This document shows positions 23,762-32,258 of a stretch of DNA of 64,000 bases, one piece after another (the first letter of the stretch is position 1; each line of letters starts with the position of its first letter). The notes beneath the pieces are model-generated. The model was not told the origin of the DNA, did no database searches, and was given only the letters and a program-made list of their open reading frames with translations. Position numbers and translations under genes: made by a program. This DNA comes from Idiomarina sp. (lineage in GTDB: Bacteria > Pseudomonadota > Gammaproteobacteria > Enterobacterales > Alteromonadaceae): the NCBI GenBank assembly GCA_020831965.1, contig JAFIFP010000014.1, positions 1 to 64,000 of the forward strand, written 5' to 3'.

Positions 23762-24157
23762 TTATAAGTCAGCGCTAGCTGTGCAAGCTGCGTACAACAA
23801 GTCAGCAAACTCCTGTTCAGTGAGTGCGTCGAGAACTAGGTCCACCATCGCGTCGGCAAAAGGTTCATAATCTTTCTGAATTTCGTACTCATTCAAAGAG
23901 AGGTACTCTAGTGCAACCATTAAGCCTGTTCTTTTATTTGCATCCGACAACGCATGCGCCTGCGCTATTACTTTGGCGTACTTTGCCGCGATTTCGAAGA
24001 TATCACTGAGGCCTTCATAGGCTATAGCGCTGTCTATGCGAGATAGAGCACCTTCTAGCTTCCCTTTGTCCGGGGCTCCTTTTTTGCCAGGGCCTTTAGA
24101 AAGAATAAAGGCATTAATCTCGATAACTCGAGAAGCAGGGAACCTCACTAAATTCAT
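23762..24157 (-). CDS. Doc-type toxin (Fic/Doc family) of a toxin-antitoxin pair
   Basis: This 131-residue Fic/Doc-fold protein carries the motif HALSDANKRTG (His68 to Gly78), the Doc version of HPFxDGNKRT. Doc toxins phosphorylate EF-Tu and stop translation; others AMPylate targets. The ATG overlaps the stop of the upstream antitoxin (TAATG), the normal order for phd-doc. It lies outside the island's right repeat, so it may belong to an older insertion at the same site. Confidence 0.9.
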   Translation of the reverse strand: MNLVRFPASRVIEINAFILSKGPGKKGAPDKGKLEGALSRIDSAIAYEGLSDIFEIAAKYAKVIAQAHALSDANKRTGLMVALEYLSLNEYEIQKDYEPFADAMVDLVLDALTEQEFADLLYAACTASADL

Positions 24158-24330
24158 TACATGGATGCCAGACGGTCAAATGTCTTTTGATGGGTACGAA
24201 GCTGGTTTTTAGCTTCTGACAAAACAAGCTGACGTCCTTCCGGAGTCTCTAGGTTGAGCTCTTTGGTTGCCTTAATGTAAGGGCGAACAACGGGTGTTGT
24301 TATACCGTACTTACGTAATTTGTTGGACAT
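24157..24330 (-). CDS. Small antitoxin partner of the Doc toxin
   Basis: The frame encodes 57 residues starting MSNKLRKYGITTPVVRPYIK and ending RTHQKTFDRLASM. AGGAGG lies 6 bp before the ATG. The stop overlaps the toxin start by one base. The size, order and coupling make it the antitoxin. The sequence does not look like a classical Phd protein, with no clear N-terminal DNA-binding fold, so it may be a reduced or different antitoxin type. Confidence 0.8.
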   Translation of the reverse strand: MSNKLRKYGITTPVVRPYIKATKELNLETPEGRQLVLSEAKNQLRTHQKTFDRLASM

Positions 24331-24576
24331 AGGAACCTCCTGACATCAATGCCACAATTCTAGCACTGCGCATTGAGAAGCACCACTGTGGACCAAGGTC
24401 TGATGTGTTAATCAAAGCAAGCACCGCAGAACCAAGTATACTTAGCGGTAGCTAAAACGAAAATTAAAAAGTTTCGGTTAGTAGTGGCTGGCAAACAAGT
24501 TTAGGTGACACGAATTTGTCATCAATAAATTGTTTAGGGTCGATCACCACAAACTCGAAGAGCTGTAAACCTTGAT

Positions 24577-25176
24577 TCAACAATCCCGATACTGCTTCCG
24601 CATGCATTGGCGTGCTAGCGATCTGGCTTCGGACAGTTCTGCTCGGTTAAGTTCCTGCGCAATGTCGTCTCGGAGCCTTGCAGACTCTTCGTGTCCATTT
24701 GCATAAGCAATGTTGAACCACATGTGGGCGTACACCAGATCTTGAATGGTACCCTCCCCAGTGAGGTACATCAGCCCTAATCGTGCTTGGGCAACCTCCT
24801 CGCCAAAAGCGGCTGCACGGTTAAACCATTGGTATGCAAGCCTCGGATCTTGTTTGACCAATTCACCTTCTGCGTAGACGGTTCCAAGAATTATGGTCGC
24901 TGTTACATTGTCTTGCGCTGCGGCACGCGTGAGCCATCTGATGGAGCGCTCCATATCACGCGGTGTGTCGGTACCTTCAAGATAGCGATAGCCGATAAAC
25001 AACTGAGCATCCGCATCGCCGGATTCTGCCAATCGATAGGCGTCTTGTATATACGCTTTATCGTTCTCCATAGCCGCAGGTGCGGTAGAGCTTGCTTTGG
25101 CGTAAGTGGATTGGGTGAAGAACAGAAATAGCAGAATCTGGGCGCCCACAAGGACAGGTAGTCGGTTAAAGGGCAT
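24577..25176 (-). CDS. Sel1-like repeat exported protein
   Basis: This 199-residue protein has a signal peptide (hydrophobic about 8-24, cleavage near TYAKA). At least three Sel1-type repeats follow (DAQLFIGYRYLEG, TATIILGTVYAEG, QARLGLMYLTGEG, each followed by a W- or Y-containing helix pair such as AYQWFNRAAAFG). These alpha/alpha solenoids act as protein-binding scaffolds in the envelope. It is a single gene; the partner is unknown. 246 bp without a gene separate it from the antitoxin. Confidence 0.88.
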   Translation of the reverse strand: MPFNRLPVLVGAQILLFLFFTQSTYAKASSTAPAAMENDKAYIQDAYRLAESGDADAQLFIGYRYLEGTDTPRDMERSIRWLTRAAAQDNVTATIILGTVYAEGELVKQDPRLAYQWFNRAAAFGEEVAQARLGLMYLTGEGTIQDLVYAHMWFNIAYANGHEESARLRDDIAQELNRAELSEARSLARQCMRKQYRDC

Positions 25177-25241
25177 AGCTTGGTCTCATTTAGTGAGTGA
25201 ACTTAAACCCTAGCAGAACCTGGATAGAGTTACCAAATTGG

Positions 25242-25994
25242 TCAGGCTAGCTGTTGGTTATTAGTACTGCGCTGTGAGCTCCACCAACTGTATAAACCAA
25301 TAAAGGCATTCACCTGATACACCATAGTTTGAATCGCAAAAATAATGTTGTTATTGGCAAGATTGACTGCGAGCCAAACAAAGTTCACGACAATCCAAAG
25401 TAACCAACTAAAGGAATAACGCAGGATCATAGTGGTTTGTGCCGTAATGCCGAGCACGAAGGCTAAGATGTTGATCTGGTACCAACTGATATCGAGCCAG
25501 AGTAGCCGTATGGCGGTGTCACTGCCAGCTTCAATAAAGCTGTAGTGTTGCAATTGCGCATTCAACCAAGGGAAGAGTGCAAGCCCAGTCGCAATGAATA
25601 GGCCGCTAATGAGCCATACATGGAGTGATGCACGCCGCGGGCGCATGCGCCCTTCAGCATCTTGGTTGTGTTTCCAGTGATATAAACCATAGGCGTGGGT
25701 GGCGAAATAGAAGAGTGGGGCGAGCATGAGTCCGGTGGCACCACTGCGTCCTTGCACAAAGGATTCACCAAGATTCGCAACCATGCCTAGGCCGTTGCCT
25801 AAGGTGTTTTTGCGAAAGGCGAGGGACACTACGCAGACCAAACCGATGAAGGCGACACCTAGCATCAGTCCATCGAGACCGCTTCGCTCCGTACCGAAGA
25901 AATAGCCTGCGGTCAACGCTGCGGCACCACAGAAGAACCAACAAATAATCCACTGGCGCTGCCAATCTTGGGTAAGTCGCTTGAGTATATTCAT
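25242..25994 (-). CDS. PnuC-like nicotinamide riboside / vitamin transporter
   Basis: This is a 250-residue membrane protein with about seven helices and the PnuC fold: WYQINILAFVLGITAQTTMI, ILRYSFSWLLWIVVNFVWLAVN and VYQVNAFIGLYSWW near the end. PnuC-family carriers take up nicotinamide riboside or related vitamins by facilitated diffusion. The ATG at 25994 (MNILKRL) gives the usual N-terminus; the frame stays open for 52 codons upstream, but that part is basic and unlike PnuC. Substrate specificity is not determined. Confidence 0.8.
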   Translation of the reverse strand: MNILKRLTQDWQRQWIICWFFCGAAALTAGYFFGTERSGLDGLMLGVAFIGLVCVVSLAFRKNTLGNGLGMVANLGESFVQGRSGATGLMLAPLFYFATHAYGLYHWKHNQDAEGRMRPRRASLHVWLISGLFIATGLALFPWLNAQLQHYSFIEAGSDTAIRLLWLDISWYQINILAFVLGITAQTTMILRYSFSWLLWIVVNFVWLAVNLANNNIIFAIQTMVYQVNAFIGLYSWWSSQRSTNNQQLA

Positions 25995-26252
25995 AGGATT
26001 CTGTTTGGCCTTGGCAAAAGAGGGCGTTGTTCTATCATGCGTGATTAACCATCGCTTGTTAATGCGTTTTTTGCTCACTTTGAAGGAGTGAAATTTGCTA
26101 AGTATCGGTGAAATTAGCGAACCTACTGTAATGCTTTTGTTGTAAATCATTGAAATGTATAGGTTTCCAATTTAGGCGTGAATCTTGCTTCGATAGCAAT
26201 TAAGCGACGAAATTGATTACACTTACTGAAGACCAGATTTAGGACACTCGTT

Positions 26253-26912
26253 ATGCCAGTTAAATTAGAAGATCGCCCCATCGAGAAAGTGCGTGAAGAA
26301 GCTATTGATAAACTGATCGTTAATTACAGTCATGGCATTATTTCTGCTGCGGCCTTTGAGCGACGTTTGGATGAAGCTTCTGCCACTGATAGTCATCAGG
26401 TGTTGATGGACTTGGTTGAAGACCTGCCAATGGAAGCAGACTCAGAGTACGACCAATTTAAAGACAAACAATTTACTCCAAATTATCAGGCCGGAAATGA
26501 TCAAACGAACCACCGCATTGTTAGCATTTTGAGCAGTGGTGAGCGTTCAGGCCAATGGGTCGTGCCGAAGGAGATCGTGATCTATGGTGGGCTCGGCTCG
26601 ACGACACTCGATTTTACCGATGCTATTTTCCAACACCAACATGTGACGATTCGCCTTGCCGACGTGATGAGTTCGACTGAGATTTTTGTACCGGAGAACG
26701 TGAATGTGTCTTCGAGCTTGGTAAATATTGCGAGTTCAGTAGAGAACAAATCCCCCTCGATGGGTGGACGCCAAGCCCCCGTGATTCACATTGAGGGCTG
26801 GTCGGTTTTGAGTTCGGTCGAGATTAGTGTGAAACGTACCATGAAAGAGAAATTCATCGCCTTTGCCAATAGTATTCGTGAAGCCTTTAATGATTCTTCA
26901 AAGGGATATTAA
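26253..26912 (+). CDS. DUF1707 / LiaF-like domain protein
   Basis: This is a 219-residue soluble protein. Residues 15-65 resemble the DUF1707-type helical segment (REEAIDKLIVNYSHGIISAAAFERRLDEA). Residues 95-200 are the LiaF C-terminal-like beta-solenoid (SILSSGERSGQWVVPKEI, TTLDFTDAIF, VTIRLADVMSSTEIFVPENV). LiaF-like proteins sense cell-envelope stress in Firmicutes; the role of cytosolic proteobacterial versions is unknown. It is alone on the plus strand. Confidence 0.8.
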   Translation: MPVKLEDRPIEKVREEAIDKLIVNYSHGIISAAAFERRLDEASATDSHQVLMDLVEDLPMEADSEYDQFKDKQFTPNYQAGNDQTNHRIVSILSSGERSGQWVVPKEIVIYGGLGSTTLDFTDAIFQHQHVTIRLADVMSSTEIFVPENVNVSSSLVNIASSVENKSPSMGGRQAPVIHIEGWSVLSSVEISVKRTMKEKFIAFANSIREAFNDSSKGY

Positions 26913-26944
26913 GGGCGCTTAAGTGCGCGTAACTGTGCTTATGG

Positions 26945-27364
26945 CTAGTCGAGGGAGCAGCGTTCACAGCGTGCCTTGCCCGTGAATACTTTCGAAATGC
27001 TGTAGCGGTTGCGCGCAAACCAAAGATAGACACGATCTGCGATCCACCGGAGTCCTGGCCAGCGAAGCGGGGCGGTGAGCCAACCTCGACCAACTAAAGA
27101 CCAGGCTTGATGTGTCACGTCGAGTCCGTAGACCATTTCGCCCGAAGGCAGCATGGCATGCAAAATGCGGTCGGCAGCCTTAGGGTCCACATTGGGATAT
27201 CTACTACTGAAGTCATCCTCATGAATGTCTTCGAAGCCCATCTTGTGGCTGCGATCGAGCCGTTTCAGGTGGCGCATTTCACGCACACAGAGCGGACATC
27301 CACCATCATAGAATATGGTGAGTTGGGTTGTTTGGGGCTGACTGTCTTTCTTGCCTAGTTTCAC
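26945..27364 (-). CDS. DCC-family thiol-disulfide oxidoreductase (DUF393)
   Basis: This 139-residue thioredoxin-like protein has the defining FYDGGCPLC motif near residue 20-28 and a W-rich C-terminus (HQAWSLVGRGWL, GLRWIADRVYLWFARNR). It ends with a second CxxC (CERC). DUF393 proteins carry a redox-active CxxC; their targets are largely unknown. It is convergent with the LiaF-like gene. Confidence 0.88.
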   Translation of the reverse strand: MKLGKKDSQPQTTQLTIFYDGGCPLCVREMRHLKRLDRSHKMGFEDIHEDDFSSRYPNVDPKAADRILHAMLPSGEMVYGLDVTHQAWSLVGRGWLTAPLRWPGLRWIADRVYLWFARNRYSISKVFTGKARCERCSLD

Positions 27365-27437
27365 AAATACCTTCAGTTTGCCGTGGACTTCTTAGTATAG
27401 GATACGCAGAACAGTCTCACTGAGTTCATGTGACGGT

Positions 27438-28568
27438 TTAGAATCTGCGCACGTCGCCTTCGTTCATAATGTAGAAAGGTATGTCATTGTCGAGGCGATC
27501 TGCCATGTTCAGCAGTCGAACGAGGGCTGAATGGCTGGTGAGGTCACCCATCTTCCAGCTGTGATTACCATAGCCCCAAGGCACCATGACTTTACAACCC
27601 AGATCTTGTGCAGCGACTAGCGCGTCTTCTGGCGTCGTGTGCACATAGCGATACCAGGCACCATGAGTCTCGTGATGATAGGACGCAATGGGAATCAAAC
27701 AGACGTCAATGTCGCCGAAATGATCATGAATGGTCTTAAAATGACTTGAATACCCTGTATCTCCAGCGAAGAAGAGGGTTTTCCCCTCATGCTCTATAAT
27801 CCAAGCCGTCCACAATGCACGGTTCTCATCTTCATAGATAAATGGCACCCAAATACGACTATTGAAATGGCGTGCGGGTACGGCATGTATTTGGGTATCG
27901 CCTAGAGAACTCGCGGTAAACCAATCCATTTCAGTGATGTGGTAGTCGCCACGGGGAAAGTAACGTGCTGTGTCTAAACCCACATAATACTGAGGCGTGG
28001 TTCCCAAACGGCGAATATCGCGTTTGCTGAAGTGATCGTAATGCACATGTGAGTAAAGCACTGCCGCGACCCGTTCTTCGTCATAAATGCTGGTCCATTG
28101 GGGCTCTTCACGGTAAAAACCTTCGGCAATTCGAAATGCCAGACTCACCGGGCGGTCAAACTGACGGCTCACGGGATCGAGTAAGAAGCGTTGGCCACTC
28201 GGGTCGATGATTTGAAAGCTTGCATGCCCAAGCCACTGCACAATAAAACCGGTATCTGTGGGAATGTCGGGGTTGTCACCCACGAAGACACAACGCTCGT
28301 TCTCGCCTTCACAGTCAACCCAAGGATGAGGCGTATAACAATCCGCCTCGCATGTATGGGGGTAATCGCGATTGCGCGCATCGAGGTTCCGGTATCGACC
28401 TTCCGCATTCATTGTTGCATTCGGTGGGTCGGCGACGAGTCGTTGTGCAGGCTGCGTGTTGCTGCATCCAATAGTTGCAGCACTGAGAGCTAAGGTAGAG
28501 AAAACGAGAAGAAGTGAATGAAGTCCGCGGCGCACGCAACTGTCCTTAGTATTGGTTCGGTGAATCAT
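27438..28568 (-). CDS. MBL-fold metallo-hydrolase lipoprotein (NAPE-PLD-like)
   Basis: This is a 376-residue protein. The N-terminus has a signal with lipobox-like SAATIGC. The rest is a metallo-beta-lactamase fold: SHVHYDHFSKRD (the HxHxDH zinc site), AVPARHFNSR, FFAGDTGYSSHF with the bridging Asp, and a late His (IASYHHETHGAWYRY). The order matches the NAPE-PLD/UlaG-like branch, which hydrolyses phosphodiesters of N-acyl-ethanolamine lipids or lactones. Substrate is unknown. A lipid anchor would keep it in the periplasm or outer membrane. Confidence 0.85.
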   Translation of the reverse strand: MIHRTNTKDSCVRRGLHSLLLVFSTLALSAATIGCSNTQPAQRLVADPPNATMNAEGRYRNLDARNRDYPHTCEADCYTPHPWVDCEGENERCVFVGDNPDIPTDTGFIVQWLGHASFQIIDPSGQRFLLDPVSRQFDRPVSLAFRIAEGFYREEPQWTSIYDEERVAAVLYSHVHYDHFSKRDIRRLGTTPQYYVGLDTARYFPRGDYHITEMDWFTASSLGDTQIHAVPARHFNSRIWVPFIYEDENRALWTAWIIEHEGKTLFFAGDTGYSSHFKTIHDHFGDIDVCLIPIASYHHETHGAWYRYVHTTPEDALVAAQDLGCKVMVPWGYGNHSWKMGDLTSHSALVRLLNMADRLDNDIPFYIMNEGDVRRF

Positions 28569-28719
28569 CTAAAAGAAAACACAAATTGACGGGCTCATCC
28601 TACCAGAGTTTAGTAGGGCAGGTTAGTATGATAACGTTTTCGTTACTAGTGCTTTATAAAGCGGTTTTGTGACGCGGATTTTGTAACGTGATTTAAGCGT
28701 CTTCGGCAAGGAGAGAAGT

Positions 28720-29643
28720 ATGTCCGATCAGTATGCGATAGGCACCCCGGGAACCCCTTGGGGAGATTCGGAAAAAAGTGAATGGTTGCAACAACAAACA
28801 AAACAACGTTCCTATGAGCGGGACGTGGTGGACGTCATAGAAAGCTTGAAAAAGCACTTTGACGTGACTCAATACGGCACCTTAGATTATGCGCAATTTG
28901 GCTTTGAAGACTACCCCCTTTATGTGGTGAAAACACGCAACTGGCAGAAAGGTCGGCCTGTGGTTTTGGTGACGGGCGGTGTGCATGGTTATGAAACTAG
29001 CGGTGTACACGGGGCGCTGCGGTTTTTACAAGCTAAGGCAGCGGAGTACGAGCGGTATTTTAATGTGGTGGTTGCGCCATGTATTAGCCCTTGGGGTTAC
29101 GAGACGATCAATCGTTGGAATCCAAAAACTATTGATCCGAACCGTTCCTTTAAGGAGCAAAGTGGCGTTCCCGAGACAGCTCAGCTGATGGCCTATATTG
29201 CGAATCTGAACGAACCCGTGTTGGCGCATATTGATCTGCATGAAACCACAGATACGGACAACTCCGAGTTTCGCCCGGCCTTAGCGGCTCGTGATGGTGT
29301 GATCCACGATAACTGGGATATTCCGGATGGATTCTACTTGGTGGGCAATAGTGTGAATCCTGAAATAGCGTTTCAACAGGCCGTATTGGATTCAGTTGCC
29401 ACAGTGACTCACATTGCGGACGCTGATCAGCATGGTTGCTTGATTGGCGAACCCATTGCTGAGCGTGGCCTGATATTCTATAAAGCTCAGGAATACGGCT
29501 TGTGCATGGGTTTTACAAATGCGCGCTATGTCACCACCACCGAGGTTTACCCAGACAGTGAGCAGGCTACGCCCGAGGAATGTATCTTAGCGCAGGTTGC
29601 CGCAGTAACAGGTGGGTTTGACTATGTTGCTCGCGCGTTGTGA
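28720..29643 (+). CDS. M14-family metallocarboxypeptidase
   Basis: This 307-residue cytosolic zinc peptidase has the metal site HGYE (His89, Glu92) in GGVHGYETSG and a downstream HIDLHET (His170, His174). The NRWNPKTIDPNRSF segment is the conserved Asn-Arg substrate loop. Its closest overall look is to M14 peptidases of the succinylglutamate desuccinylase/AspA-like type. The cleaved substrate is unknown. No signal peptide is seen. The next gene starts 18 bp later and may be cotranscribed. Confidence 0.88.
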   Translation: MSDQYAIGTPGTPWGDSEKSEWLQQQTKQRSYERDVVDVIESLKKHFDVTQYGTLDYAQFGFEDYPLYVVKTRNWQKGRPVVLVTGGVHGYETSGVHGALRFLQAKAAEYERYFNVVVAPCISPWGYETINRWNPKTIDPNRSFKEQSGVPETAQLMAYIANLNEPVLAHIDLHETTDTDNSEFRPALAARDGVIHDNWDIPDGFYLVGNSVNPEIAFQQAVLDSVATVTHIADADQHGCLIGEPIAERGLIFYKAQEYGLCMGFTNARYVTTTEVYPDSEQATPEECILAQVAAVTGGFDYVARAL

Positions 29644-29661
29644 GTGCGTCACGAGGATGAC

Positions 29662-30123
29662 ATGAAAAAGCTTGAGTGTAAGGTGCCGCCGTTGCTGTTA
29701 ATGGTTATTGTTGCTGGGCTTATTGCTCTGGTGCACTTGCTCGGCACGCCCTTCGCTGCAATGGAGTTCTATCGGTTGCCGGTGACCGGGGTACTTTTAG
29801 CCCTGGGTGTGCTGTTTTGTGTGAGTGCGGTGGTTAGTTTCCGCCGCGCTCAAACAACGGTGAATCCAATGCACCCGGAAGAGTCGAGTCAGTTGGTGAC
29901 CTCGGGGGTGTTTCGGCTTACGCGTAACCCCATGTACTTAGGTTTTTGCTTCATTTTGGCGAGTTGGGCGATGTTTCTTGCGGTTCCTCCCGCTTTACTC
30001 CTTGTTGTTTTATTTGCGCTTTATCTCACGCGCTGGCAAATCATGCCGGAAGAACGAGCTCTCATCAGTACATTTGGAGAGGATTACTTGGTCTACCTGA
30101 CTCAGGTGAAACGGTGGTTGTAA
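29662..30123 (+). CDS. Isoprenylcysteine methyltransferase-like membrane protein
   Basis: This 153-residue protein has four or five hydrophobic helices and the ICMT/PEMT-type motif GVFRLTRNPMYLG, ending PEERALISTFGEDYLVYLTQVKRW. Such proteins bind SAM and methylate isoprenyl-cysteine, lipids or unknown acceptors in bacteria. The ATG at 29662 is chosen because GAGGA lies 5 bp before it; GTG at 29644 is in frame but without a ribosome site. Confidence 0.85.
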   Translation: MKKLECKVPPLLLMVIVAGLIALVHLLGTPFAAMEFYRLPVTGVLLALGVLFCVSAVVSFRRAQTTVNPMHPEESSQLVTSGVFRLTRNPMYLGFCFILASWAMFLAVPPALLLVVLFALYLTRWQIMPEERALISTFGEDYLVYLTQVKRWL

Positions 30124-30204
30124 GCAAAAATTGACCGTTGATTAATAGTTGGGCATGCTGAGGTGGACTTGAAGTAAATAAAACAACAATAAGGACAACC
30201 TCAA

Positions 30205-30465
30205 ATGAAAAACATTTTCTTTTTCGACAGCATGTTAACTCCGAAAATTATTACCTTTGTCTATTGGCTTTCGTTGCTAGGTGGCTTGTTCGCTGCCATT
30301 GGTGTGATGTTTAGCCAGAGTGCTTATGCAGGTGTGGGGATTTCTAATATTTTGGGTGGCGTGTTGCTGTTTATTGGTATTGCGATTGCTGCTCGAATTT
30401 ACTGTGAAATTTTGATCGTGATTTTCAAAATTCACGACAACTTGAAGAAGCTTGCTGACAAGTAA
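30205..30465 (+). CDS. DUF4282 small membrane protein
   Basis: This is an 86-residue protein with two transmembrane helices (about 16-38 and 45-72), matching DUF4282: FFDSMLTPKIITFVYWLSLL and RIYCEILIVIFKIHDNLKKL. The function is unknown. The Glu-Ile-Leu-Ile segment near its end is the family signature. A terminator follows the stop. Confidence 0.88.
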   Translation: MKNIFFFDSMLTPKIITFVYWLSLLGGLFAAIGVMFSQSAYAGVGISNILGGVLLFIGIAIAARIYCEILIVIFKIHDNLKKLADK

Positions 30466-30491
30466 GTTACGTGAGACAAATTCGAAAGTGG

Positions 30492-30518
30492 AAGCCGGAG
30501 TGATGCGCCGGCTTTTTT
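30492..30518 (+). terminator. Rho-independent terminator after the DUF4282 gene
   Basis: The stem AAGCCGG / CCGGCTT is followed by TTTTTTG. It also lies about 25 bp past the stop of the convergent exporter gene but has no clear T run in that direction. Confidence 0.85.
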
Positions 30519-30543
30519 GTTGCTTAGATCTAGACGTAAGGGT

Positions 30544-31461
30544 CTAAACCTTCTGCTCTAAACGGCGCTGTGCGGCATGTTGCGCTTCACGATGGCTAAT
30601 ATAAATGCCGCTGCCGATCACAATGATGGCTCCGACGAGAACCCATATGCTAGGCCATTCTCCCCACAGTAAATAGCCGAAAAAGAGTGCCCAAATCATC
30701 GCGGTGTACTCAAATGAGGACAGTACCGAGGGCGGGGCCATGCGATAGGCTTCCGTAAGCAAATATTGGGCAATCGCGCCCGAAAGACCGAGCCCTAATA
30801 GCCACGGTATGTCTTGCGCTGTGACCGGTTGCCAGTCGGTGAGTGCGAGTAGCCCGCAGCCGATAGAAATACTGACTACAAAGAAGAACATCAAAGACTC
30901 GGAGCGTTCAGTGCGGTGCATGTAACGCATCAGGATCATGCCGAGTGAGTAGCCTAATGTTGCCAGCAAACCCGTAATAACCCCGAAAGACACAAAACCC
31001 ATGGCGCTTGGATTCAACATCACCATCACCCCGAGGAACCCTACACCCACTGCCGTGTAACGATGTCGGCCCACTTTCTCTTTGAGTAAGGGCACCGATA
31101 GCACCGTGATGATTAATGGCGCGGCAAAGAAAATGGCATAAGCATTCGCAAGGGGTAGTTCGCGTAGTGTGAATACTGTCAGGATGAGAAAGGCAATGCT
31201 AATAATTCCGCGCAGCACATGGAGGTGTATTTTAACTGGTGCAATGCGATTCATGCGTCCCACCCACATTAACCATAGCAACACGAAAGGGAGTGACATA
31301 GCGCCGCGAAAGAAGCTCACCTGAAAGACACTGAGGCGTGCGGTCAGTTCTTTCATGGCGACATCCATTAGCGAGAATGCCAGGATGGCGAGAATCATAA
31401 AGAGGATGCCACGGCCAATATGGGGAGACTCGGTTCTCGCCAATGTTGAGGGTTCTTTCAT
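30544..31461 (-). CDS. DMT-family (EamA) transporter
   Basis: This is a 305-residue membrane protein with about ten helices arranged as two EamA repeats. The first repeat includes FMILAILAFSLMDVAMKEL and ELPLANAYAIFFAAPLIITV; the second begins GLLATLGYSLGMILMRYMH. EamA carriers export amino acids, nucleosides or other metabolites by antiport. The exact cargo is unknown. A conserved Pro-Leu-Ala-Asn in helix 3 is seen. Confidence 0.88.
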   Translation of the reverse strand: MKEPSTLARTESPHIGRGILFMILAILAFSLMDVAMKELTARLSVFQVSFFRGAMSLPFVLLWLMWVGRMNRIAPVKIHLHVLRGIISIAFLILTVFTLRELPLANAYAIFFAAPLIITVLSVPLLKEKVGRHRYTAVGVGFLGVMVMLNPSAMGFVSFGVITGLLATLGYSLGMILMRYMHRTERSESLMFFFVVSISIGCGLLALTDWQPVTAQDIPWLLGLGLSGAIAQYLLTEAYRMAPPSVLSSFEYTAMIWALFFGYLLWGEWPSIWVLVGAIIVIGSGIYISHREAQHAAQRRLEQKV

Positions 31462-31583
31462 GCTCGGAAATGCCTAAAACTAATGAGTGTGTGCTGAGGG
31501 AGCACCATAGCAAGAAAGCGCAATTCGGCAAATAGCGGTGTTAGGGTAAACAGTTGATGCAAACAGTTGAAGCAAACAAGGGA

Positions 31584-31610
31584 CAAAAAAGGTGGGCCGA
31601 AGCCCACCTA
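31584..31610 (-). terminator. Rho-independent terminator of the redoxin/DsbD operon
   Basis: On the minus strand AGGTGGGC-TTCG-GCCCACCT is followed by TTTTTTGTCC, 26 bp past the redoxin stop. The stem is perfect and the tetraloop UUCG is very stable. Confidence 0.93.
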
Positions 31611-31635
31611 ATTTGCTGACGTAAAGTTCAGCTTA

Positions 31636-32241
31636 TTAGTCTGCGTATTTTACGGTGCATCCATACGGGCGCGTCACCGGACGCTCAACATCGCTACCGT
31701 TCAAGACTGCGCGCGCAGCATTCGCGAAGTAAGGGTCAGCACGTGGCACGTCATCTGGATTGGCTGATGGAATGCTATCAATACCGCCAGCGTATTTCAG
31801 AATGCCGTTCTCGTCGATCACGTACATGTGCGGTGTTACACGCGCATCGTAGGCTCGGCCCATTTCGCCAGATTCATCTAGCAAAACTGCAGTCGGAGCC
31901 GCATTGCGAGTCGCGGTCAGTTCATCGGCACGGGCCGGCGATACGTGACCTTGTGTACCCGGTGCAGACGAAATGACGGTCAACCAAACGGCGCCTTCAC
32001 CGGTCATTTCACGCTGTAATGACTGCATATTGTCGGTGCGATAGTGCTTCACAACGAAGGGGCAATCGTGGTTTGTCCACTCGAGCATGACAGTACGACC
32101 GCTAAAGTCACTGAGTGTATGGTATTGCCCTTGAGTATCTACAACGCGGAAGTCAGGGGCAGGTTGGCCAATTTCAGGGCTAGCCATGGCACTTGCTGCG
32201 ATCATGGCAGACCCAATCAAGGTGAGAGTTGCTTTAAACAT
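31636..32241 (-). CDS. Periplasmic thioredoxin-fold redoxin
   Basis: This is a 201-residue protein with a signal peptide (cleavage after AMA) and an AhpC/TSA redoxin fold. EIGQPAPDFRVVDTQGQ starts the domain; the active-site loop is WTNHDCPFVVKHY with a single cysteine (CPFV), as in peroxiredoxin-like exported redoxins. A second Cys is near the C-terminus (PYGCTVKYAD). It lies 17 bp after dsbD on the same strand and is probably its redox partner. Target proteins are unknown. Confidence 0.88.
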   Translation of the reverse strand: MFKATLTLIGSAMIAASAMASPEIGQPAPDFRVVDTQGQYHTLSDFSGRTVMLEWTNHDCPFVVKHYRTDNMQSLQREMTGEGAVWLTVISSAPGTQGHVSPARADELTATRNAAPTAVLLDESGEMGRAYDARVTPHMYVIDENGILKYAGGIDSIPSANPDDVPRADPYFANAARAVLNGSDVERPVTRPYGCTVKYAD

Positions 32242-32258
32242 TGTCGTTTCCTCGTGAG

